Positions 8,670 to 16,005 of a stretch of DNA of 46,043 bases are shown here, piece after piece. The notes below the pieces were generated by a model. It was not told the origin of the DNA and did no database searches. It worked only from the letters and a program-made list of their open reading frames with translations. Made by a program: the position numbers and the translations under genes. Every line of letters starts with the position of its first letter. The stretch's first letter is position 1. The DNA is from Richelia sp. UBA3308 (GTDB lineage: Bacteria; Cyanobacteriota; Cyanobacteriia; Cyanobacteriales; Nostocaceae): positions 2,322 to 48,364 of the forward strand of contig DESS01000352.1 in NCBI GenBank assembly GCA_002361335.1. The letters run 5' to 3'.

Positions 8670-8778
8670 TACAGCACAATGCTTGTACATGAGGTACAAC
8701 CATTAATTATTAAACTCTTGTGGTACGGGTATCCTGCCCGCTCGCGGAAGATACCTCACTTTGATGAAATATGCTGTA
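8670..8778. mobile_element. MITE-like repeat, copy B
   Basis: A 109-bp non-coding unit bounded by perfect 7-bp inverted ends, TACAGCA at 8670-8676 and TGCTGTA at 8772-8778. Read on the minus strand it shares TACAGCATATTTCAT, CGGGCAGGAT, CCGTACCACAAGAGTTT and TGTACCTCAT, in that order, with 36165-36320. No protein is encoded. Confidence 0.55.
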
Positions 8779-8818
8779 AACGGCTTTATTTTTTTTCATC
8801 CTTGATTATTTACATTTC

Positions 8819-9448
8819 ATGAATCGTCAACCCATCCTACAACCAGGGGTAAGTTATACATTTAGTAAATATTTCGAGTTATCTTACGCACCAGCAGATA
8901 TTTTGTTGGAATTAGGATGTACTTATTTACGTTCTCAATTACAATTACCAAAATATGAGGGTGAAATTAATTGTATTGATTTTTTGAATCGTTATTTACC
9001 CCGTAATCTTAAATATGTTAATCCGATTAGTGAAGCAGCACGTCGGGAGGTATTGATTGCACCAACTTTACTAGAAATTTGTGCTGAAACTCAATCTGAA
9101 TTAAATATTGAGTATCCAGTTAATGTTAATAAATTTTTAAAAGGTAGTTTCGATTATTTTATTTCTTCATCGAACGCTCTAATAGTCATAGAAGCCAAAC
9201 AATCGGATTTGAGTCGAGGATTTACCCAATTAGCAGTAGAATTAATCGCTTTAGACTTATGGATTGATTCTCCAGTTACAGCATTATATGGTGCAGTCAC
9301 CACTGGAGAAGATTGGCGATTTGGAATCTTTTATCGTCAAGAAAAAAAGGTCATACAAGATATTAAATTATATCGGGTTCCAGAGGAATTAGAATCATTA
9401 TTACGCGTGTTAATTGGTATTCTGAATAAACCAATAGAACAAAATTAG
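8819..9448 (+). CDS. PD-(D/E)XK nuclease-like protein
   Basis: A 209-residue cytosolic protein with a compact motif set suggestive of a restriction-endonuclease-like fold: Asp112 in GSFDYFI, followed on the next strand by E125-A-K127 in VIEAKQSD. A helix and strand with QLAVELIALDLW come after. The conserved ARREVLIAPTLLEIC segment upstream may form part of the fold core. No helicase, methyltransferase or toxin/antitoxin partner is adjacent, so a defence role is not supported by context. Homologues are, from memory, uncharacterised cyanobacterial proteins. The ATG at 8819 is the only sensible start. Confidence 0.65.
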   Translation: MNRQPILQPGVSYTFSKYFELSYAPADILLELGCTYLRSQLQLPKYEGEINCIDFLNRYLPRNLKYVNPISEAARREVLIAPTLLEICAETQSELNIEYPVNVNKFLKGSFDYFISSSNALIVIEAKQSDLSRGFTQLAVELIALDLWIDSPVTALYGAVTTGEDWRFGIFYRQEKKVIQDIKLYRVPEELESLLRVLIGILNKPIEQN

Positions 9449-9494
9449 CTAAAAATTACAATGCCCTTCGGCCCAATACCCAATGCCTAATGTT

Positions 9495-10043
9495 TTATTT
9501 AATAAAATTTAAACCCAAAAACAAAGCCGCCACAGTTCCCGCAACAGAAATTTCACCTTTAACTATTTTTTCTAAAACGGCATTTTGAGGAATCAAGATA
9601 ACTTCAATTTCCTCTGTAATATCTAAATTCCGCTTACCAGTTTTGACAACATTTTCTGCAATAAATAAATGTAATTGATTAGTATCCTTACTAGGTTTAT
9701 CGTAAAACGTTGCTATCTTCTTAACCTCCGACGCGACATAACCAGTTTCTTCTTCAAGTTCCCTTAGAGCAGCAACTTTACCACTTTCTTGTTCCGGATT
9801 AAAACTACCAGCAGGAAGTTCTATAAAAAAATCACCTACCGCGTGTCTGTACTGCCTCACAAAAACAATTTCTTCATTGTCAGTAATTGGTAAAATTATC
9901 GCGACATCCGGTCTATAATAAACAAAATAGTCATCAATTACTTGTCCATTAGGTAACATTATTTCATCTCGTCTGACCTTACACCAAGGATGATTCAACG
10001 CCATTTCTGATTGTAAAATCTGCCATTTTTTTAAATTAGACAT
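9495..10043 (-). CDS. Nudix hydrolase, ADP-ribose pyrophosphatase-like
   Basis: A 182-residue Nudix protein. The box is visible as PAGSFNPEQ, then ESGKVAAL and RELEEETGYV. The metal-binding REL-EEETG core is intact, while the spacing between the first Gly and the following Glu is one residue longer than the textbook GX5E. The preceding VFVRQYRHAVGDFFIELPAG is characteristic of ADP-ribose/nucleoside-diphosphate-sugar pyrophosphatases. It probably hydrolyses ADP-ribose to AMP and ribose-5-phosphate in the cytosol, which would fit the nearby ribose and nucleoside salvage genes. It is transcribed toward the PD-(D/E)XK-like gene. Confidence 0.82.
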   Translation of the reverse strand: MSNLKKWQILQSEMALNHPWCKVRRDEIMLPNGQVIDDYFVYYRPDVAIILPITDNEEIVFVRQYRHAVGDFFIELPAGSFNPEQESGKVAALRELEEETGYVASEVKKIATFYDKPSKDTNQLHLFIAENVVKTGKRNLDITEEIEVILIPQNAVLEKIVKGEISVAGTVAALFLGLNFIK

Positions 10044-10297
10044 AATAAATCAAACATTAAACGTAATAATTTCAAATCCTAACTGATAACAGCTAACAGC
10101 TAACTTATTATCAGTTTTTGCAATTTTAACCAAAAATAAACACAAAAATCTTATCTTATTCTCAGCGGAACTTTGCGTTCAACCTCCGCGTACCTTTGCG
10201 TTTCAAAAAAATTATTTATAACACAAAACTCTTAATATAAACTAATTAACGAGGGTACTTTTACCAATGCCCCATGCCCCATGCCCCATTCCCTATT
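10044..10297. repeat. Intergenic repeats upstream of the dgcA-like gene
   Basis: 10161-10212 carries a GCGTTCAACCTCCGCGTACCT-like run related to 3862-3921. 10267-10290 is a heptamer array (ATGCCCC about three times). The array contains an in-frame ATG at 10274 that would lengthen the next gene by eight residues of repeat-encoded sequence; I regard that ATG as spurious. Confidence 0.6.
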
Positions 10298-11350
10298 ATG
10301 CAAATCAACCTAGAAACATTCACCGTAAACAAACGCTTCCCTTTGACAATTAGTCGGGGTACCACAGCCAAAACAACCAATGTATGGGTGAAAATATCAG
10401 AAGATGGCATCGAAGGCTGGGGAGAAGCATCACCCTTTAGTGTTGGTAATTATCCACAATCTACCGAAATTATTCAACAATCTATATTACAAATTGCCCC
10501 TAGTTTACAAAAAAAGCATCCATCACAACGTCAGGAAATTGAACTTATATTAAATCAAGCACAAATACCTTCTGCAGCCAAAGCCGCTTTAGATACCGCC
10601 TTACACGATTGGATGGGAAAGCGTGCCCAATTGCCCTTGTGGCAAATGTGGGGGCTTAATCAAAATGCGATCGCACCGGTTTCTGTGACTATCGGTATTA
10701 ATTCTCCCGAAGGCGCAAGAAAAAGGGTGAGAGATTGGCTGCAATTCATGGATGTGAAAATGTTAAAAGTAAAATTGGGAAACCCTGATGGTATTGATGC
10801 CGATCGCAAAATGCTTCATGCTGTACGTCAAGAAGCACCAACACCACAATTATACGTCGATGCTAATGGCGGTTGGAATTTGTCAGATGCCCAACAAATG
10901 TGCTTTATACTTGCCGATATGGGTGTCAAGTATGTAGAGCAGCCTTTACCACAGGGAGAAGAAGAAAAATTGATCGAATTAAAAAAATCATCTCCTCTAC
11001 CTATTTTTGTAGATGAAAGCTGCTTTACTAGCGCTGATATTCCAAATATTGCACAATGTGCTGGTGGTGTTAATATCAAATTGATGAAATCTGGGGGATT
11101 AACAGAGGCGATGCGGATGATACATACAGCCCGCGCCTGTGGTTTACAAATAATGTTCGGGTGCTATTCTGATAGTGCCCTGGCAAATACAGCTCTTTTA
11201 CAATTAGCACCATTAGCCGATTATTTAGACTTGGATAGTCACCTGAATTTAATTGACGATCCTTTTAACGGTGCATTTATTGAAGAAGGTCGAATCTTAC
11301 CAAATAATTTACCAGGGTTGGGAGTAAAACTGAGTGCGTTTGCCGCTTAA
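10298..11350 (+). CDS. dgcA: Enolase-superfamily epimerase/racemase, DgcA-like
   Basis: A 350-residue member of the muconate-lactonizing subgroup of the enolase superfamily. Catalytic and metal residues are visible: K157-x-K159 (LKVKLG), Asp188 (YVDANGG), Glu214 (EQPLP), Asp239 (VDESCF) and Lys261 (NIKLMKSGG). This is the dipeptide epimerase/N-acyl amino acid racemase pattern. The downstream gene overlaps it by 17 bases and is a DUF1611 protein. In characterised marine bacteria that partnership is DgcA (N-acetyl-D-Glu racemase) with DgcN, so I favour that role over Ala-Glu dipeptide epimerase; the two cannot be separated by motif alone. The start at 10298 avoids heptamer repeat sequence. Confidence 0.75.
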   Translation: MQINLETFTVNKRFPLTISRGTTAKTTNVWVKISEDGIEGWGEASPFSVGNYPQSTEIIQQSILQIAPSLQKKHPSQRQEIELILNQAQIPSAAKAALDTALHDWMGKRAQLPLWQMWGLNQNAIAPVSVTIGINSPEGARKRVRDWLQFMDVKMLKVKLGNPDGIDADRKMLHAVRQEAPTPQLYVDANGGWNLSDAQQMCFILADMGVKYVEQPLPQGEEEKLIELKKSSPLPIFVDESCFTSADIPNIAQCAGGVNIKLMKSGGLTEAMRMIHTARACGLQIMFGCYSDSALANTALLQLAPLADYLDLDSHLNLIDDPFNGAFIEEGRILPNNLPGLGVKLSAFAA

Positions 11351-12374
11351 TCAAAAAATTGCCATTTTACTACATGAGGGAATTCGCGGAACTCATGGAA
11401 AAACAGGGTTATCTTTATTACGCTATAGTGAAGCGCCCATCGTTGTTGCGATCGATCGCGATTCTCCTGGTGAATCTTTACCAGAATTGACAGGTATTAA
11501 GCGTGATGTGCCCATTGTTGCCTCAGTAAAAGATGCACTTCGATTTGGGCCACAGGTTTTGGTAATCGGTATTGCTCCTAAAGGCGGTAGTTTACCGGAT
11601 GATTATTGGCATGAAATTAAAGATGCCTTGGTGGGAGGAATATCAATTATCAACGGTTTACATACTCCTTTGGGTATTAGTCCAGAATTAAAGACTTTGT
11701 TGAAACCAGGACAATTAATTTGGGATGTTCGTAAAGAGCCATCAAATATAAGTGTTTGTACTCTTGCAGCGAGAAATCTTTCTTGTCGCCGAGTGTTGAC
11801 AGTAGGAACCGATATGGCTGTTGGTAAAATGTCCACTAGTTTAGAGTTACATCGTTCATCGCGGTTGCGGGGTTTGCGTACCAAGTTTATCGCCACGGGA
11901 CAAACCGGTTTAATGTTGGAAGGTGATGGTGTACCTTTAGATGCCGTGCGGGTAGATTTTGCTGCCGGTGCAGTAGAACAAGTAGTAATGCGTTACGGCA
12001 AAAATTATGATATTTTACAGGTTGAAGGTCAAGGTTCCTTATTGCATCCAAGTTCCACGGCCACCCTACCTTTAATACGCGGTTCTCAACCTACTCAGAT
12101 GATTTTGGTACATCGTCTTGGACAAAATCAAGTGATTGAAGGAGTGCCAATTCCCCCTTTAACTGAAGTCGTTAAATTATATGAAATGGTTGCTAGTGGT
12201 GCCGGTGCCTTTGCATCTGTACCTGTAGTTGGCATTGCTTTAAATACTAGTAATTTTGATCCAGAAACTGCTAAAATGGCGATCGCTCAAGTAGAAGCAG
12301 AAACAGGATTACCTTGTACCGATGTGATTAGGTTTGGTGGGGATAAGTTATTGGATGCCATAATCAGAAATTAA
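11334..12374 (+). CDS. dgcN: DUF1611 protein, DgcN-like N-acetyltransferase
   Basis: A 346-residue protein with the two-part DUF1611 structure. The N-terminal Rossmann-like half holds IAILLHEG at about 8-16 and VLVIGIAPKGG near 75-85. The C-terminal half holds a P-loop-like GTDMAVGKM at 158-166. The family was renamed after DgcN, which acetylates D-glutamate so that DgcA can convert it to N-acetyl-L-glutamate; that function is from the literature as I recall it. The GTG start at 11334 lies inside the upstream gene, giving a 17-base overlap and likely translational coupling. The protein would act in the cytosol and link D-amino-acid use to arginine/glutamate metabolism. Confidence 0.78.
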   Translation: MRLPLNQKIAILLHEGIRGTHGKTGLSLLRYSEAPIVVAIDRDSPGESLPELTGIKRDVPIVASVKDALRFGPQVLVIGIAPKGGSLPDDYWHEIKDALVGGISIINGLHTPLGISPELKTLLKPGQLIWDVRKEPSNISVCTLAARNLSCRRVLTVGTDMAVGKMSTSLELHRSSRLRGLRTKFIATGQTGLMLEGDGVPLDAVRVDFAAGAVEQVVMRYGKNYDILQVEGQGSLLHPSSTATLPLIRGSQPTQMILVHRLGQNQVIEGVPIPPLTEVVKLYEMVASGAGAFASVPVVGIALNTSNFDPETAKMAIAQVEAETGLPCTDVIRFGGDKLLDAIIRN

Positions 12375-12994
12375 ATTTCGTTCTTTGAGTTAAAAGGCAA
12401 TAAAATTCTCCATTTCTCACCTAAAAGGTTCTTCCTTATGCCTTTGGGGTATGAGTTTACATCAGAAAATAAGATAATTAGCAATAATCCATGGTTTCCC
12501 AACTGCCTTTAGTTACAGTAATTAAGTTATATAAAATTATCCATGGCGTTCGCAGTGGTTTTAGATGATTGAAGGTAACTAGTATTGCTATCGATATCCG
12601 TAATATAGATGACATTTCAGCCAAATACAAAGTTTATAAAGCTAAAATACAAGCTTTGATACACAATTTATGTATTTTAATTTTTAAAGAAAAAAGCAAA
12701 AAATGTATTAACATGCAAGTTAGTGGTTACGGGATTGATTTTTAAGGGTGATTATCCAGTATAGGGAGAAGCTCTTCCCCCAACTGAGGATCAAACACGA
12801 TTGAATAAATTCAAAAAATTCATATAGAATTAACTTTGAAAAAATAAACCATTCCTTAAACCTGTGGCTCTTGGTTCTGAGTTTGTTTTATAATTGCTCG
12901 GTAAGAGTTACAAGTAAGGTGGTTATCCGAACTGAAATAACAAATGTCTTTTGTCAACATTAAGGGCATTCTCAATTCCTGATAGGTTAATCAG
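12375..12994. other. 620-base gap with no gene seen
   Basis: AT-rich. A weak, wide stem (AAAGGCA near 12391, TGCCTTT near 12440) just after dgcN could terminate it. No coding frame, no repeat array and no recognised riboswitch were found. It presumably contains the promoter of the kinase gene at 12995. Confidence 0.4.
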
Positions 12995-15475
12995 ATGCTG
13001 ACAGACACGATTCTCCGTAATCGCTACAAAATTCTGAAAGAACTGGGACGTGGTGGATTTAGTGTCACCTATCTTGCGGTAGATATGGATTTACCAGGAA
13101 ATCCTAAATGTGTAGTTAAACAACTAAAAACTCGGCAATCCAATAACACAATTTTGCAGATTGCCAAAAAGTTGTTTGATCGAGAAGCACAAGTACTCTA
13201 TCGTTTGGGTAAGGGACACAAGCAAATTCCCGAAATGCTGGCGCATTTTGAAGAAAATGACGAATTTTATTTGGTTCAAGAATTCGTAGATGGACATGAT
13301 TTAAGCAAAGAAATCAAACTGCGCCATCGATTGAGTGAAGAAAAGGTAATTAAGCTTTTACAAGAAATATTAGAAGTTTTAAGCTTTGTTCATCAGAATA
13401 ATGTAATTCATCGCGATATTAAGTTAAGAAATATTATGCGCCGTCGTGAAGACGGTAAAATCGTGCTGATTGATTTTGGTGCGGTAAAAGAAATTAAAGG
13501 TTTGGCAAAAAACCAACAAGGGGATGTTAATTCCACTTTGATCATCGGTACTCCCGGTTATATGCCAGACGAACAAGCAAATGGTAAACCTAGATTATGT
13601 AGCGATGTTTATGCTGTAGGAATGCTTGGTATTCAAGCTTTAACCGGCATATCACCTCGTGAATTACCATTTAATCCCAATAACGGTGAATTAATCTGGC
13701 GTGATTCGGCAAATGTCAGCAATAAATTAGCCGAAGTTTTAACAGGTATGGTACGCCATCACTTTAGTCAGCGGTATCAAACAGCAGCAGAGGCATTAGA
13801 AGCTATTAAATCCCCGGTACTGTTATTACCGAATGCTTACTCGGCTTATGATGCATTACCGGAGACTCTACCATCAACCATTCGCAAATCAGGCTCTCCC
13901 ATTGTTCAGACTTTGGGATTGCTTGGTTTAATGGGAGTTGGATTTGGTTTAGGTGTTGTCGGATGGAGCTTTTTCCAATCTAGTTTTAATGGAAATAAAC
14001 CGACTCTCACTACTACAGAAGTTCCAGATAATGCTTTAAAAAACATCACAACTTCTACAAAACCTAAAATTACTAATAATTCAAATAATTCAAACCCTAA
14101 AATATTTTTACCTTCTACCCCTAGAAGATTAATAGATAGTAAAAACAAACCTATATTTTTACCTTTTATACCTTTCTTCAACGAGAATCATATTCAAGTT
14201 ACTCCCCAAGCTGCTAAATCAAAATCTAAATCTAAATCTAAAAAATCTCAGGATATTCAAGTTCAATCTATACCAAATTATAAACCCAAACCTAAACCCA
14301 AACCCACTTCATCAAAAACTAAATTTACTCCCAAACAATCAATAATCGAAGGAGAAAAAGAGGTTAATACTGCTCCTTTAATACCGCAATCTCAAAATGA
14401 ACGAGATTCTTTACCTTCTAGTCTTATATCTCCATCGAAGGAAAATGAAATTGAAAATTTTCAGACATCTTTACCTTCTCAAACCCCAAAAGAAGAAAAA
14501 CAAAAACAGGAGTTAGAATCTCGAGCACCTTCACCAACTCCTTCCCCAACAGAAGATAAACAAAACGAAGTTAAACAAGATAATATTGTTAAACAAGAAA
14601 AACAAAAACAGGATTTAGAATCTCCAACTCCTTCACCAACTGCTTCTCCTTCACCAACTGCTTCCCCAACAGAAGATAAACAAAATGAAGTTAAACAAGA
14701 AAAACAAAAACAGGAGCTAGAATCTGGAGCACCTTCACCAACTCCTTCCCCAACAGAAGATAAACAAAAAGAAAAAGCGGAAGAACAACAAAATCCAACC
14801 TCTGCTTCACCTGACACACCCGCAATTGAAAGTCAGCCACCATCACCCAAACCAACTGTTTCCCCTACACCAACTGAGGATAACGTCGTCGTTCCTACTG
14901 ATACATCTTCAAAAACCCCTGTAGAAGGTAATAGCTATTTTATTACCATACCAACCTCACCAACCCCATCAGATGAAGTTGAAATTCAACCAACTCCTTC
15001 ACCACAGCCTACTCCAACAACTGAAATTGAAGTTCAATCAACTACTCAAGCCCCGACAGATCGAATGCCTGAAGTTGAAATTCAACCAAATGCTTCACCA
15101 CAGCCGACTCCAACACCTGAAGCTAAAGTTGAAGTGACTCCTCAAGCTTTGGTAACTCCAACACCTGAAGCTGATATTCAACCAGCTGCTTCACCACAAC
15201 CAACTCCAACACCTGAAGTTGAAATTGAAGCGACTCCTCAAGCTTCGGTAACTCCAACACCTGAAGCTGATATTAAACCAACTGCTTCACCACAACCTAC
15301 TTCAACACCTGAAATTGAAATTGAAGTCACTGCTTCACCACAGCTAACTCCAATACCTGAAGTTAAAATTCAATCAACTCCTCAAGCTTTGGCAACTCCA
15401 ACACCTAAAACCAGCAAGGTAGAATCTACTCCCCCACAAGAGCAAGGTTTATCTTTGAAACGCTTTGCCATCTAA
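12995..15475 (+). CDS. Membrane-anchored Ser/Thr protein kinase with long repeat tail
   Basis: An 826-residue Hanks-type kinase. Kinase domain about 10-270: glycine loop LGRGGFSVTYLAVD (17-30), Lys42 in VVKQLK, catalytic loop HRDIKLRN (139-146), DFG at 160-162 and GTPGYMPDEQ. One membrane segment lies at about 303-327. The remaining roughly 500 residues are low-complexity Lys/Pro/Ser/Thr/Glu sequence, probably outside the cytoplasm. Two repeat families are visible in the tail: units of EKQKQELES plus PSPTPSPTEDKQNEVKQ at about 500-595, and a 32-residue unit at about 697-790. No ligand-binding fold is evident. The tail could be a wall- or polysaccharide-interacting spacer, which is inference. 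An M48 protease lies downstream. Confidence 0.85.
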   Translation: MLTDTILRNRYKILKELGRGGFSVTYLAVDMDLPGNPKCVVKQLKTRQSNNTILQIAKKLFDREAQVLYRLGKGHKQIPEMLAHFEENDEFYLVQEFVDGHDLSKEIKLRHRLSEEKVIKLLQEILEVLSFVHQNNVIHRDIKLRNIMRRREDGKIVLIDFGAVKEIKGLAKNQQGDVNSTLIIGTPGYMPDEQANGKPRLCSDVYAVGMLGIQALTGISPRELPFNPNNGELIWRDSANVSNKLAEVLTGMVRHHFSQRYQTAAEALEAIKSPVLLLPNAYSAYDALPETLPSTIRKSGSPIVQTLGLLGLMGVGFGLGVVGWSFFQSSFNGNKPTLTTTEVPDNALKNITTSTKPKITNNSNNSNPKIFLPSTPRRLIDSKNKPIFLPFIPFFNENHIQVTPQAAKSKSKSKSKKSQDIQVQSIPNYKPKPKPKPTSSKTKFTPKQSIIEGEKEVNTAPLIPQSQNERDSLPSSLISPSKENEIENFQTSLPSQTPKEEKQKQELESRAPSPTPSPTEDKQNEVKQDNIVKQEKQKQDLESPTPSPTASPSPTASPTEDKQNEVKQEKQKQELESGAPSPTPSPTEDKQKEKAEEQQNPTSASPDTPAIESQPPSPKPTVSPTPTEDNVVVPTDTSSKTPVEGNSYFITIPTSPTPSDEVEIQPTPSPQPTPTTEIEVQSTTQAPTDRMPEVEIQPNASPQPTPTPEAKVEVTPQALVTPTPEADIQPAASPQPTPTPEVEIEATPQASVTPTPEADIKPTASPQPTSTPEIEIEVTASPQLTPIPEVKIQSTPQALATPTPKTSKVESTPPQEQGLSLKRFAI
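15083..15370 (+). repeat. 96-bp in-frame tandem repeat in kinase tail
   Basis: Three consecutive units begin at about 15083, 15179 and 15275, each 96 bp or 32 codons. The unit reads QPxASPQPTPTPEVEIE followed by ATPQAxVTPTPEADI, with divergence rising in the third copy. Repeats of this length suggest recombination-driven length variation of the tail. Confidence 0.8.
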
Positions 15476-15502
15476 ATCAATGGGTTGCAAAATAACGTTA
15501 AT

Positions 15503-15756
15503 CAGTACTAATTTCTATTATTCAAAGGCTTGAATGGTTGAATTGCGTTGAAAACCATTCAAGTTAATCTTTTGAGGCGTATATATGGCCGCACCTTCTC
15601 CACCATATAAATATTATCACAAATTCCAGATTTTTTCGTCCCTTGAAAAAATATTTTTTTATTTCAGCCCTTTTTTTACTTAAATCAGTTTCGATCAAAC
15701 TGCGATCGCCTCCGGCACCCTTTCGTTGCTGATCGCTATCTTTACTAGAAAATAGT
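15503..15756. repeat. Tandem structured intergenic repeat, copy 1
   Basis: The first of two direct copies, about 254 bp apart. Stem 1 pairs CTTGAATGGTT (15529-15539) with AACCATTCAAG (15553-15563), a perfect 11 bp. Stem 2 pairs TATATGG (15582-15588) with CCATATA (15603-15609) around a C-rich loop. A conserved TATTATCACAAATTCCAG and T-run follow. Strand of any transcript is unknown. Confidence 0.75.
15702..15736 (-). repeat. 35-bp dispersed repeat with HIP1-like ends, copy 1
   Basis: Read on the minus strand: GCGATC, then AGCAACGAAAGGGTGCCGG, AGG and CGATCGC. It matches 41662-41696 at about 32 of 35 bases. It sits inside the first unit of the tandem repeat and is replaced by different sequence in the second. 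Confidence 0.7.
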
Positions 15757-15985
15757 TAATTACCAATTACTGTTATTCAAGGCTTCAATGGTTAAATTGT
15801 GGTGAAAACCATTTTAATTGATTACTTGAGGCGTATATATGGCCGCACCTTTCCCACCATATACATATTATCACAAATTCCAGATTTTTTTTGTCCCTAG
15901 AAAAATTTTTTGATTAAAATCAGTTTTGGTGAAATTGCTATCATTCTGTTATTACAAGAAAATATCGAAATCCCTTAATTAGCCC
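15757..15985. repeat. Tandem structured intergenic repeat, copy 2
   Basis: Second direct copy. The hairpin core AATGGTT/AACCATT and the stem TATATGG/CCATATA are kept while outer bases have drifted. GGCGTATATATGGCCGCACC and TATTATCACAAATTCCAG are near-identical to copy 1. The unit ends about 20 bases before the M48 protease start, so it lies in that gene's leader or promoter region. Confidence 0.7.
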
Positions 15986-16005
15986 TTCAAAATAATCAAC
16001 TTGCC

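Noticed and set aside
10274..10297. Eight-residue N-terminal extension of the DgcA-like protein
   Set aside because: It is encoded by the CCCCATG heptamer array; the ATG at 10298 gives the normal enolase-superfamily start.
14479..14817. 112-codon minus-strand frame, Cys/Ser-rich
   Set aside because: It is the antisense of the Pro/Thr repeat tail of the kinase, where repetitive codon use keeps the opposite frame open.
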